From Candidatus Adiutrix sp. (GTDB lineage Bacteria; Desulfobacterota; Desulfarculia; Adiutricales; Adiutricaceae): a DNA stretch of 43,054 nt. Below are positions 21,154 to 28,703 of the stretch, piece by piece. The notes under the pieces are model-generated. The model worked only from the letters and a program-made list of their open reading frames with translations, was not told where the DNA came from and did no database searches. The DNA lies in assembly GCA_031263565.1 (NCBI GenBank), contig JAISFR010000103.1, positions 1 through 43,054 on the forward strand, written 5' to 3'. Positions within the stretch are counted from its first letter, which is position 1. Each line of letters opens with the position of its first letter. The translations under genes and the position numbers were made by a program.

Positions 21154-22365
21154 TCAGGCGACCTTGGCCACCAGTTCCCTGAACTCGGCTTCGCCAACCA
21201 GGCGCTTGACTTCCAGGCTCTTGGCCTTGACCAGTTCCAGGAGCTCGCGCTCCTTTTCCTCAGGCACGCTCAGGCCGGTTTTCTTCAGCCAGTATTTCAG
21301 GTTGTCCTTGCCGCTCTTCTTGTCCAGATAGAGCACCGGCTCGGTGGCCCCGATCAGGTCATAGTGGAAAGGCAGCATGATCAGGGGATTTTCTTCCTTG
21401 GCGTTGCTCCACAGGCTGGAGGGCAGACCCGTGGACCAGCCGAAGAGATGGCTGCCGACCACCGGCTTGGTGGGGGGCACCGGGAAGTTGCTGAGCTCGG
21501 CCACCAGGGCCGACAATTCCAGGATCTTATTGAGTTTGAGGCCGGTCTGGACCCCGTAGAGGGCTTCCAGGGAGACCACCAGCGGCTCCAGGGAGACGCT
21601 GCCGGCCCGCTCGCCGATGCCGTTGACGGCCACGTGGGCCACGGGGCTGCCTTCCTTGAGGGCCGCCAGGGTGCTGGCGGTGCCCAGGTCATAGTCGTTG
21701 TGGAAGTGGGCTTCGATGGGGAAGGAAAAGCGTTCCCGCAGCTTGCGGACCCGGAGGGCGGCCCCTTCCGGCGAGAAAGTGCCGAAGGTGTCCACCAGGG
21801 CCAGGGCGTCGATGTGGCCTTCGCTGGAGACCTTGTCGGCGAAGTCCACCAGATATTCCAGGCGGGCCCGGGAGCCGTCGGCCGGGAACAAGGTCACGTA
21901 AAGGCCCAGGTCGTGGGCCACGCGGGTGGCTTCGATGCAGGCGGCGGCGGCCTGTTCCGGGGTCCAGCGCTTGCCGAACTTCAGCATTTCCTCGCTGCCG
22001 ATGATCTCGCAGATGACGCCGTCCACGCCCAGGCTCTTGGCCAGTTCCATGTCTTTGGGCATGGCCCGGCAGAAGCAGAAGATCTTGGCCTTAAGGCCCA
22101 GGGCCGCGATTTCCTTGATGGCCTGGGCGTCTTCCTCGCTGGTGGCCGGGGTGCCGGCTTCGATGCGGTGAACGCCGATTTCGTCGAGCTTCCGGGCGAT
22201 CTTGATCTTGTCCTTCATGTTCAGGACGATGCCGGCCTGCTGCTCGCCGTCGCGCAGGGTGGTGTCCAGAATTTCAATCCGGTCGGCAAATTTGAAATCC
22301 CGGCGGACTTCCTCATCGTAGTTGGAGGGCGATACCCACCATTTTCCTTTTTCGTCGTGACTCAT
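21154..22365 (-). CDS. DRE-TIM metallolyase (isopropylmalate/citramalate/homocitrate synthase-like)
   Basis: A 403-residue DRE-TIM barrel enzyme: EILDTTLRDGEQQAG (31-45, metal ligand D39), H220-F-H222-N-D (second metal site), and the GERAG loop (251-255) that marks the Claisen-condensing branch (isopropylmalate, citramalate and homocitrate synthases) rather than HMG-CoA lyase. It lacks the C-terminal LeuA regulatory domain, so it is not a standard feedback-controlled LeuA. Family members join acetyl-CoA to a 2-oxoacid. In a catabolic operon it could instead run in the cleaving direction or extend the 2-oxoacid; this is inference. The ATG at 22365 has AGGAGG nine nucleotides upstream. Neighbours are dctP2 (39 bp upstream) and the esterase downstream. 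Confidence 0.83.
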   Translation of the reverse strand: MSHDEKGKWWVSPSNYDEEVRRDFKFADRIEILDTTLRDGEQQAGIVLNMKDKIKIARKLDEIGVHRIEAGTPATSEEDAQAIKEIAALGLKAKIFCFCRAMPKDMELAKSLGVDGVICEIIGSEEMLKFGKRWTPEQAAAACIEATRVAHDLGLYVTLFPADGSRARLEYLVDFADKVSSEGHIDALALVDTFGTFSPEGAALRVRKLRERFSFPIEAHFHNDYDLGTASTLAALKEGSPVAHVAVNGIGERAGSVSLEPLVVSLEALYGVQTGLKLNKILELSALVAELSNFPVPPTKPVVGSHLFGWSTGLPSSLWSNAKEENPLIMLPFHYDLIGATEPVLYLDKKSGKDNLKYWLKKTGLSVPEEKERELLELVKAKSLEVKRLVGEAEFRELVAKVA

Positions 22366-22404
22366 TTATTTTATCCTCCTGCCTCTTTTGGCATTGATTC
22401 CGGG

Positions 22405-23391
22405 TTAGGGCTGCATGGCCTGGATGCGCTTGACGAGGGCGTCGCCATGGGCCTTGACGTAGTCGTCATAAACCGGCTGAATCAGGTCGCGGAAGACCTT
22501 CTTCTGCTCGGCGGTCAGGTCGTTGACCTCGGTCGCGGTCTTGATCTGGGCCAGAAGATCGTTGTTCTGGGCCACCAGCACCTTCTGGACCCGCGCCTGG
22601 TATTCCCTGGCGCATTCCAGAAGGGCGGTTCTGATGTCGGCCGGCAGGTCGTTGAGATAGCTGGTGCTGATGATGACCATGGCCGGGGAATAAATATGCC
22701 CGGTCAGGGACATGTATTTCTGGACCTCGTACAGCTTGGCGGTGGCGATGACGTTGATGGGGTTTTCCTGGGCGTCGACCGTGCCCTGCTGCAGGGCCGT
22801 GTAGAGTTCGGAGAAAGACACCGGGGTCGGGTTGGCCCCCAGGAGCCGGAAAGCCTTGACATGGATCGGGTTTTCCATGGTCCGCAGTTTCATGCCCCCG
22901 AGATCTTCAGGCTTGGTGATGGGCCCCCGGTTGTTGGTGATGTGGCGGAAGCCCAGTTCGGCGCTGCTGACGATGGTGATGTCGTGGGGCTCAAGAATTT
23001 TGTTGAGCTCGGCGGTCAGGAACTCGTCATAGGCCTGGTAGGCCACTTCGCTGGAGTTGAAGAGAAAAGGCAGATCCATGAAGGTGATCCGGTCGTCCAG
23101 GGGCAAAAGGCTCGAGCCGCCGATGGCCGCCATCTCCAGGGTGCCGATGCTCACGCCTTCAATGGCCTGGCGGTCGCTGCCCAACTGGGCGTTGGGGTAG
23201 ATCTCCACCACCACCCGGCCGTTCGAGCGCTTTTCCAGCTCGGGCTTGAAATACTGGTTCAGCTCGAGGTACTGGCCGTGGCTTTCCGGGCCGATGAAGG
23301 CGATCTTGATGGTGTAGTCGGCGGCCTGGGCCAGAGGGGCCAGGATCACCAGGGACAAAACGGCGGCAAGGGACAGAAGCATCTTTTTCAT
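22405..23391 (-). CDS. dctP: TRAP transporter solute-binding protein DctP (system 2)
   Basis: A 328-residue DctP-family protein with a Sec signal peptide (MKKMLLSLAAVLSLVILAPLAQA, cut after residue 23) and no lipobox, so it is a soluble periplasmic protein. It shows YPNAQLGSDRQAIEGVSIGT, GMKLRTMENPIH with the substrate-binding Arg, and LQQGTVDAQENP. It resembles DctP1 clearly but differs in anchor and in the residues around the binding Arg (RTMENP against RVPETK), which points to a related but different ligand. AGGAG lies 8 nt before the ATG. It is separated from its permeases (dctQM2) by the hydroxyacid dehydrogenase gene, an unusual order that ties that enzyme to the transported substrate. 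Confidence 0.92.
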   Translation of the reverse strand: MKKMLLSLAAVLSLVILAPLAQAADYTIKIAFIGPESHGQYLELNQYFKPELEKRSNGRVVVEIYPNAQLGSDRQAIEGVSIGTLEMAAIGGSSLLPLDDRITFMDLPFLFNSSEVAYQAYDEFLTAELNKILEPHDITIVSSAELGFRHITNNRGPITKPEDLGGMKLRTMENPIHVKAFRLLGANPTPVSFSELYTALQQGTVDAQENPINVIATAKLYEVQKYMSLTGHIYSPAMVIISTSYLNDLPADIRTALLECAREYQARVQKVLVAQNNDLLAQIKTATEVNDLTAEQKKVFRDLIQPVYDDYVKAHGDALVKRIQAMQP

Positions 23392-23418
23392 TATTGCGTC
23401 TCCTAAGGCTTTCGGGTT

Positions 23419-24384
23419 TTACTGAACCCGGTTGGGGGCGGTCCCTTCCAGAAGGGCCGTTTTCATGGTCCTGGCGGCGAAGAGCCGGATGTCCCGGCCG
23501 GCGGCGTCCGAGCGCCAGGCCGCGTGCGGCGTGACGATCAGGTTTTTCAGGGCGAAGAGCGGATCATCGAAAGACGGCGGCTCAACTTCAAAAACGTCGG
23601 TGGCCGCGCCCCGGATCCAGCCCTCGGACAGGGCGCGGCAGAGAGCCTTCATATCCACCAGGGGGCCCCGGGCGGTGTTGACCAGGAAGGCTCCGGGCTT
23701 CATCAGGCGCAGCATTTTTTCGTCAAACAGGTGGAAGGTGGAATCCATCAGCGGAATGTGGATCGACAGCACATCGGCCTGAGGCATCAATCCTTCCAGG
23801 CTGTCCACCACCCGAACGCCCAGTTTGGCGGCGGCGTCCTGGTTCAGGTAGGGATCATAGGCGATGATTTCCTTGAAGAAGGGCCTGGCCTTGACCGCCA
23901 CCACCTGGGCCATGCGGCCGAAGCCGGCCAGGGCGAAGGTCAGCTCGTTGGTGCGGCGGCTCAAAGGCGCCTTCAGGGAGTTCCAGACTTTGTCGGCGAT
24001 GTCGCCGAGGTAATAGGTCATGTCCCGCACCAGCATCAGGGCCAGGGCCAGGGTGTGGGTGGTGACCTCGTCCACGCAGTAGTCGGGGACGTTGTAGACC
24101 TGAATGTTCTTTTCCTTCATGGCCTTCAGGTCGAAGTTGTCGACCCCCAGGCCCTGGCGGACGGCCACCCGGCACTTGTCCAGCTTCATGACCAGTTCGC
24201 GGGTCATCTCCGTGGTCAGGACGATCAGGCCGTCCACTTCCGGCAGCATCCTGACGAAAGATTCCTCGTCTTTCCACTGGGGGTTGATGATCTCAAAGCC
24301 CGGGCCCGCGAAAATTTCCTTTTCCAGGTCGACGTTGGCGTTGTTCATCATTCCGTAAATTCCGATTTTCAGGGTTCCAGACAC
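23419..24384 (-). CDS. D-isomer-specific 2-hydroxyacid dehydrogenase (1)
   Basis: A 321-residue NAD-dependent dehydrogenase with all three catalytic residues: R239 (NTARGPLVD), E268 (DVFEVEPP) and H287 (VTPHAAW). The Rossmann glycine motif reads G154-F-G156-R-M-A, with Ala at the last Gly, as in some CtBP-like members; DYCVDEVTTH (101-110) is also CtBP-like. It interconverts a D-2-hydroxyacid and a 2-oxoacid in the cytosol. The start is GTG at 24384 with AAGGAG ten nucleotides upstream. Position between dctM2 and dctP2 makes it the likely first enzyme on the TRAP-2 substrate, feeding a 2-oxoacid to IorAB or to the DRE-TIM enzyme. A second, related enzyme is encoded at 32201-33208. Confidence 0.9.
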   Translation of the reverse strand: MSGTLKIGIYGMMNNANVDLEKEIFAGPGFEIINPQWKDEESFVRMLPEVDGLIVLTTEMTRELVMKLDKCRVAVRQGLGVDNFDLKAMKEKNIQVYNVPDYCVDEVTTHTLALALMLVRDMTYYLGDIADKVWNSLKAPLSRRTNELTFALAGFGRMAQVVAVKARPFFKEIIAYDPYLNQDAAAKLGVRVVDSLEGLMPQADVLSIHIPLMDSTFHLFDEKMLRLMKPGAFLVNTARGPLVDMKALCRALSEGWIRGAATDVFEVEPPSFDDPLFALKNLIVTPHAAWRSDAAGRDIRLFAARTMKTALLEGTAPNRVQ

Positions 24385-24440
24385 TTTGCGCGTTCTCCTT
24401 ATAGTCGCCCGCCGGGGCGGGCGGTTGACGGCTTCCGGCG

Positions 24441-24466
24441 GGCCGGGGCCGCTGAAGGCCCCGGCC
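24441..24466 (-). other. Intercistronic hairpin between dctM2 and the dehydrogenase
   Basis: Perfect 10-bp stem (ggccggggcc / ggccccggcc) with a 6-nt loop in the 122-bp gap after dctM2. No T-run; probably an mRNA stability or partial-termination element inside the operon. Confidence 0.5.
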
Positions 24467-24506
24467 GGTTCCGGTTGATATCGGCTAAAGCTTCACCGGC
24501 CGGGGC

Positions 24507-25781
24507 TCATTTCAAGGCGGTCGGCAGGCCCATGCTCAGGGCCGGGATATAGGTGATCAGGATCAGGGCGACCAGCATGGCGATCAGGAAAGGCCAGATG
24601 AAACGGCTTATTTTGACCACCGTGGTGTCGGCCACCGCCGAGGCCACAAAGAGGTTGATGCCGTAAGGCGGGGTGCAGAAGCCGATGGCCAGGTTGACGG
24701 TCATGATGACGCCGAAGTGCACCGGGTCCACCCCGAGCTTGACCACGATGGGCAGAAGGATCGGCGAAAGGATGATGCAGGCCGAGATGTTGTCCACGAA
24801 GCAGCCCACGCCCAGCAGGAAGAGGTTGATGATGATCAGGATGATGATCGGCGAGGAGGAGATCATGTTCAGGTATTCGGCCACCATGGCCGGCACCTGC
24901 TTCATGGTGATCAGGGTGGCGAAGGTGGTGGAGAAGGCCAGGGTGAAAACCGTGGCCCCGGTGATGATCCCGGTGTCTTTCAGGGCCCAGTAAATCTCCT
25001 TGGTCCCGACTTCCCGGTAGACCAGAATGCCGACCCCCAGGGCATAGACGCAACCCACCACCGCGGCCTCGGTGGGGGTGACGAAGCCCCCGTAGATGCC
25101 GCCCAGGACGATGACCGGCATGGCCAGGGCCCAGAAGGAGTCCCGGATGACCTTGCCCGCGTTCAGGTTTTTGCTGTCCGTGCCCTTGTAGCCGTACTTC
25201 TTGGCCAGGATGTAATTGGCGATCATCAGCACGATGCCCACCAGGATGCCCGGGAACACGCCGGCCAGAAAGAGGTCGGAGATGGAGCAGCCGGTGGTCA
25301 CCGCGTAGATGACGAAGGGGATGCTGGGCGGGATGATGACCCCGATGGAGCCGGCCGCCGCGGTGATGGCCGCCGCGTAGTTGACGTCATAACCCTTCTG
25401 TTTCATGGCCGGGATGATCAGGGTGCCGATGGCCGACACCGTGGCCGGGCCGGAGCCGGAGATGGCCGCGAAGAACATGCTGGCCAGGGTGGTGACCATG
25501 CCCAGGCCGCCGATGATCTTGCCGACGATCAGTTCGGCCAGGTCCAGAAGACGCCGGGAAATGCCGCCGTGAAACATGAGGTTCCCGAGGAGAACGAAGA
25601 ACGGCAGGGCCAGGAGGGGGAAATTGTCCAGGCCGGCCACGGCGTTCTGGGCCAGCAAGATCAGCTTGAAGTTGGTGAAGAGGGCCATGATGACCGCCGT
25701 GGTCACCCCCAGGCCGATGCCGATGGGGACGCCCACCATCAGCAGAAGAATGAACAGGGCCAGCAGGGCTAACAAAAACAT
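24507..25781 (-). CDS. dctM: TRAP transporter large permease DctM (system 2)
   Basis: A 424-residue DctM-family permease with about 12 membrane helices: MVGVPIGIGLGVTTAVI near the N-terminus, PFFVLLGNLMFHGGIS, GSIGVIIPPSIPFVIYAVTTG, and VNLAIGFCTPPYGINLFVA near the C-terminus. It is clearly homologous to the system-1 DctM. The start codon overlaps the dctQ2 stop by one base (TGATG at 25783-25779), so translation is coupled. With DctQ2 and the separate DctP2 it should import a small carboxylate by ion symport. It is the second gene after the GntR regulator gene. Confidence 0.92.
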   Translation of the reverse strand: MFLLALLALFILLLMVGVPIGIGLGVTTAVIMALFTNFKLILLAQNAVAGLDNFPLLALPFFVLLGNLMFHGGISRRLLDLAELIVGKIIGGLGMVTTLASMFFAAISGSGPATVSAIGTLIIPAMKQKGYDVNYAAAITAAAGSIGVIIPPSIPFVIYAVTTGCSISDLFLAGVFPGILVGIVLMIANYILAKKYGYKGTDSKNLNAGKVIRDSFWALAMPVIVLGGIYGGFVTPTEAAVVGCVYALGVGILVYREVGTKEIYWALKDTGIITGATVFTLAFSTTFATLITMKQVPAMVAEYLNMISSSPIIILIIINLFLLGVGCFVDNISACIILSPILLPIVVKLGVDPVHFGVIMTVNLAIGFCTPPYGINLFVASAVADTTVVKISRFIWPFLIAMLVALILITYIPALSMGLPTALK

Positions 25782-26269
25782 CAGGCGGTCTCCTTTCCGG
25801 CGGGGGTCAGCTTGGACCAGAAAATTTGAATCAGGCGGAGGGACATCAGAGCGCTGCCCACCGGCACCGACAGGTAAACCCAGCCCATTTTAATCTGCAG
25901 GGCCGCGGAAATCGTGTTCCTGGTAAAAATGAGCCCGGTCAGTTCCGCGCCCTTCCAGGTCATATAGAGACCGAAGGCCAGCCAAATGCAGTGGGAAAGC
26001 CAGAAAAGGACCTTCTGGGCCTTCAGCGGACAGAGGTTGACCACAAAATCCAGGTTGATGTGCCGCGAATGCTTGGTGGCGAAGCCCACGGCGATCCAGG
26101 CCTGCCAGATGAAGAGGTAGCGGGCCAGTTCCTCGCTCCAGGATATGGAGTTGCCGAAAACATACCTGGCCAGCACCTGCATGAAAATCAAAGCCACGCT
26201 GAAGGACAGCGAGTACACCAGAAACCATTCCTCTAATTTGTCGTTGAGAAGCAGGACTACCCTCTTCAT
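25781..26269 (-). CDS. dctQ: TRAP transporter small permease DctQ (system 2)
   Basis: A 162-residue four-helix DctQ protein with SWSEELARYLFIWQAWIAVG (42-61), the usual motif before and in the second helix, and a C-terminal helix starting at KMGWVYLSVPVG. The start at 26269 follows AGGAGG by eight nucleotides. It is the first structural gene after the GntR gene (96-bp gap) and is translationally coupled to dctM2. The protein forms a complex with DctM2 in the cytoplasmic membrane. Confidence 0.9.
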   Translation of the reverse strand: MKRVVLLLNDKLEEWFLVYSLSFSVALIFMQVLARYVFGNSISWSEELARYLFIWQAWIAVGFATKHSRHINLDFVVNLCPLKAQKVLFWLSHCIWLAFGLYMTWKGAELTGLIFTRNTISAALQIKMGWVYLSVPVGSALMSLRLIQIFWSKLTPAGKETA

Positions 26270-26365
26270 CTGAAAAACCTCCTAAAGACTGTCGGGCCCG
26301 TAGGCTTTTACAGGCCGAAAAGCGTTGGCTCCACCCGAAGCTGACGGGATGCGCTTCAACCGGCG

Positions 26366-27073
26366 TCAGGCGGATCGATTCATTCCGTCGCCGGCGGCTT
26401 GGGCGAAATCGGCCGGCGCGTTCCGCGACATCTGCTTGTAAGCCCTGACAATGTTGCCGTGGTGCTTTCGGGAGATGCCGGATATGGCTTCAGGATCGCG
26501 CCGCCGCAAAGCCTCCAGGATATTCTGGTGCTGAGTGTAGGCGTCCCTGGCGAACATGGGGAACTGCGAATGCTCCTGCTCGAAGAAGCGGGCCCGCTGC
26601 AGACGGATCAGGCTGTCGAGTTCCTCCAGGCGGCGCAGGATGACCTGGTTGGGATGGATCTTCAGAATGGTGAGATGAAAGAGGTCGTTCTGGCCAATGA
26701 CCTCGGAATATTTGCGCTCGGCCAGCGATTGCCGCAGTTTCCAGTTGATGTTGTTGAGAAGGTCGAAGTCGAGCCGGTCAATGTGGTCCAGCAGGTTTTC
26801 CGAGACGAAGCAGCGCAGGGCGAACTGCATTTCCAGGAAATTGACGAATTCCTCCATGCTCAGGCTGGGCACGCTCCAGCCGCTGCGGGGCCGGAAGAGA
26901 ACGAAGCCCTCGCTCTCCAGGCGGCCCAGGACTTCCCGCACCGGGGTTTTGCTGGCGTTGAGGCGCCGGGCCAGCTCATCCACGTTCAAGCGGTCGCCCG
27001 GGGCGTAGGTTCCGGCCAGAACCAGGCGGCGAATTTCGCCGTAGATGATTTCCACCACACTGGGGGTTTCCAT
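26366..27073 (-). CDS. GntR-family transcriptional regulator (FCD/FadR subfamily)
   Basis: A 235-residue regulator. Residues about 5-75 are the winged helix-turn-helix (VVEIIYGEIRRLVLAGTYAPGDRL, then ELARRLNASKTPVREVLGRLESEGFV), and residues 85-215 form the all-helical FCD ligand-binding domain, which in relatives binds small organic acids, often with a metal. GGAGA precedes the ATG at 27073. As the first gene of the minus-strand run it probably controls TRAP system 2, the dehydrogenase, the DRE-TIM enzyme and itself. The upstream region holds two promoter candidates and several inverted and direct repeats that are good operator candidates. Confidence 0.92.
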   Translation of the reverse strand: METPSVVEIIYGEIRRLVLAGTYAPGDRLNVDELARRLNASKTPVREVLGRLESEGFVLFRPRSGWSVPSLSMEEFVNFLEMQFALRCFVSENLLDHIDRLDFDLLNNINWKLRQSLAERKYSEVIGQNDLFHLTILKIHPNQVILRRLEELDSLIRLQRARFFEQEHSQFPMFARDAYTQHQNILEALRRRDPEAISGISRKHHGNIVRAYKQMSRNAPADFAQAAGDGMNRSA

Positions 27074-27110
27074 GGGCTGGTCTCCAAATGAAAGCCAAAC
27101 AAATCGGATA

Positions 27111-27125
27111 TCAGATCAGATCAGA
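27111..27125. repeat. Triple TCAGA direct repeat before the GntR start
   Basis: Three head-to-tail copies of tcaga, about 40-50 bp before the start codon and close to the predicted start of transcription from the 27136-27164 promoter. It is a candidate autoregulatory site. Confidence 0.45.
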
Positions 27126-27135
27126 TTTTTATTCA

Positions 27136-27164
27136 AGACTAATCCATCCGCCTCGGCTTGTCAA
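27136..27164 (-). promoter_or_regulatory. Candidate promoter of the GntR-TRAP-2 operon
   Basis: Minus-strand perfect -35 TTGACA (27159-27164), 17-bp spacer, -10 TAGTCT (27136-27141). The arrangement closely resembles the dctPQM1 promoter (TTGACA, 17 bp, TACTCT), so the two transporter operons may share a mode of control. Confidence 0.5.
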
Positions 27165-27174
27165 GCGAATTTAA

Positions 27175-27205
27175 CCAACTTTCAAAAAACAATTTTGAAA
27201 GTTGG
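27175..27205. promoter_or_regulatory. 13-bp inverted repeat, operator candidate
   Basis: Perfect inverted repeat ccaactttcaaaa / ttttgaaagttgg with a 5-nt centre, just upstream of the -35 at 27159-27164. Position and AT-rich symmetry fit a dimeric regulator site; a transcript hairpin is also possible. Confidence 0.5.
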
Positions 27206-27208
27206 TAG

Positions 27209-27248
27209 TTTTCTTAACTATTATAATAATGATGTATTGTTAAGAAAA
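27209..27248. promoter_or_regulatory. Inverted repeat framing a TATAAT box
   Basis: Perfect 10-bp arms ttttcttaac (27209-27218) and gttaagaaaa (27239-27248) separated by 20 bp that contain a TATAAT readable on both strands (minus-strand copy at 27220-27225). On the minus strand the right arm would cover a poor -35 (TTTTCT, 17-bp spacer). This looks like an operator spanning a second promoter. Confidence 0.5.
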
Positions 27249-27514
27249 GTCAGCCGTCACAAAGATCTTCCGGCCCTCCGGCCCCGGGCGCCGGCCGTTC
27301 GGCGGCGATGTCTCCCCGGCGCGGGACCGGGCCGAAACCCTTGAGCTTCAGAAGCTTGACAACGCTGTTAAGTCAGGTCTCCGGTCTTCCGCCGGAATGG
27401 CCTGAGCCGGTCGGGCCGGCCCGGCGCCCCGAAAGTGAGGTTAAAAAACAATCTGTAAGGTTAGGAAATTTTTTGCCGCTTTTCAAGCCCGGGCCCGGCC
27501 AAGCCCGAGGGGGC

Positions 27515-28321
27515 TCACTTCCCGGGCCGGCCGACCGGCCACTGCTCCGGCGGGTAGCCGTAAAGCAGCGAAAGCTCCCGGGAACAATCCAGCAGCATGT
27601 TGATGACGGCCTCCTTCTTGTCAAGCATCCTGGCCCGGGGCCCGTTGACGCTGACGGCGGCCGCGGCTTCCCCCCGATGGTTGAGAATGGGGACGCCGAT
27701 GCAGAATACGCTTTCGATGGTCTCGCCGTCGTCTACGGCATAGCCCTGCCGCCGGATGCGCTGGAGCTCTTTCCTCAGGGCGGCGGCATTGCGCAGGGTG
27801 CGGCTGCTCAGGCGTTCCATGACCAGGCGGCTGAGAACCTCGTCCTGAACCGCGGGCGGGGAAAAAGCCAGGAGGGCCTTGCCCATGCCGGAGGCGTAAA
27901 CCAGGACCTCGGAGCCCAGGGTCATATTGAGCCTCACGGCCTGGCTGGGCGCGGCCTCGACCTTGTCGATGCAGACCGCCTGGCCCGGGCCGGTCAGCAG
28001 GGACATCTGGGCGTCTTCCCTGAAAGCGGCGGCCAGCTTTTCCAGGTAGGGCCGCGCCAGGTCGGGCAGGCCCACCCGGTCTATTTCCTGGCAGGCCAGA
28101 AGGAACAGCTTGCGGGTGATGAAGTAGCGGTGATCCACCAGGCTCTGGTCCACATAGCCCCGGAGGCGCAGGGTATTCAAAAGCCGATACATGGTGGCCT
28201 TGTCCAGCCCCAGCCGGCCACGCAGATCAGCCAGCGACGAAGGCCCGTGTTCACAGAGGCTTTCGATCAGATCCATCGCCTTGTTCAGCGAATTGACGGT
28301 ATAGGCCTTCTCCGCGGCCAT
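27515..28321 (-). CDS. IclR-family transcriptional regulator
   Basis: A 268-residue regulator from ATG 28321. Residues about 8-70 are the winged helix-turn-helix (AMDLIESLCEHGPSSLADLRG, then LDKATMYRLLNTLRLRGYV), followed by the GAF-like effector domain (about 80-250) with the family pattern SGMGKALLAF and C-terminal GVPILNHRGEAAAAVSVNGP. IclR proteins respond to small carboxylates and often control catabolic genes next to them. The longer frame to 28459 adds 46 residues without family similarity. It is divergent from the butyrate kinase-ior operon across a 382-bp AT-rich control region and is the natural candidate regulator of it. Confidence 0.92.
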   Translation of the reverse strand: MAAEKAYTVNSLNKAMDLIESLCEHGPSSLADLRGRLGLDKATMYRLLNTLRLRGYVDQSLVDHRYFITRKLFLLACQEIDRVGLPDLARPYLEKLAAAFREDAQMSLLTGPGQAVCIDKVEAAPSQAVRLNMTLGSEVLVYASGMGKALLAFSPPAVQDEVLSRLVMERLSSRTLRNAAALRKELQRIRRQGYAVDDGETIESVFCIGVPILNHRGEAAAAVSVNGPRARMLDKKEAVINMLLDCSRELSLLYGYPPEQWPVGRPGK

Positions 28322-28703
28322 AACCTGACGCCCTTTCCGGCGGCTTGGCCCCTGGCGGCGGCCCGGCCGATAATGACTACCTGCAGCCAAACCTAACATA
28401 TTCAATTGCTTTTTACAATATGAAATAATCGAACCTTCATATGGCGCGGCCCGGCTCAAGGGGCCTGGAGGGCCGCGGCCCGCATTTCATAATTCCCATT
28501 TTCATTTTATCCAGTAAAACGAGGCTTCGCCGGGAAGCGGCCTTAACAGATATTTTTTTTAAATAATAGTTAATAAGATCATAATATTATTCTTAAGAAG
28601 CCGCCCGGCGCCAAAATCGGGATTGACAAAATTTCCTGGATGGCTATAATTTCATTATCGTCAATATCGTTGCTGATCGGCTAATAAGGAGCGGTTGATC
28701 TCT
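28322..28703. promoter_or_regulatory. Divergent control region, IclR gene / butyrate kinase operon
   Basis: 382 bp without a gene. The middle is AT-rich (28395-28440 and 28545-28600) and includes the palindrome ataatattat (28581-28590), about 33 bp upstream of the promoter at 28623. The position suits a regulator site, but no repeated half-sites strong enough to name an IclR operator were found. No clear sigma-70 promoter was found for the IclR gene itself. Confidence 0.55.
28623..28650 (+). promoter_or_regulatory. Consensus promoter of the butyrate kinase-ior operon
   Basis: Perfect TTGACA (28623-28628) and perfect TATAAT (28645-28650) with a 16-bp spacer. Start of transcription near 28657, giving a leader of about 47 nt with AAGGAG at 28686-28691. 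Confidence 0.8.

Larger units (their letters stand above)
27074..27514. promoter_or_regulatory. Control region upstream of the GntR gene
   Basis: The left 180 bp (27074-27250) are AT-rich and packed with repeats and promoter-like sequence, listed separately. The right 260 bp (27255-27514), up to the end of the IclR gene, are GC-rich with only small imperfect hairpins; no gene was seen there. All genes on both sides run leftward, so this region should drive the GntR-TRAP-2 operon. Confidence 0.65.

Noticed and set aside
21154-22365. HMG-CoA lyase assignment
   Set aside because: The GERAG loop of Claisen-condensing synthases is present and the lyase-type cysteine-containing glycine loop is not.
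21097-23406. 769-codon plus-strand frame opposite the DRE-TIM enzyme and dctP2
   Set aside because: It spans two well-supported opposite genes and the gap between them, with antisense-like composition.
27357-27362. TTGACA box in the GC-rich part of the GntR upstream region
   Set aside because: No acceptable -10 box lies 15-19 bp downstream, and no gene starts on the plus strand there.
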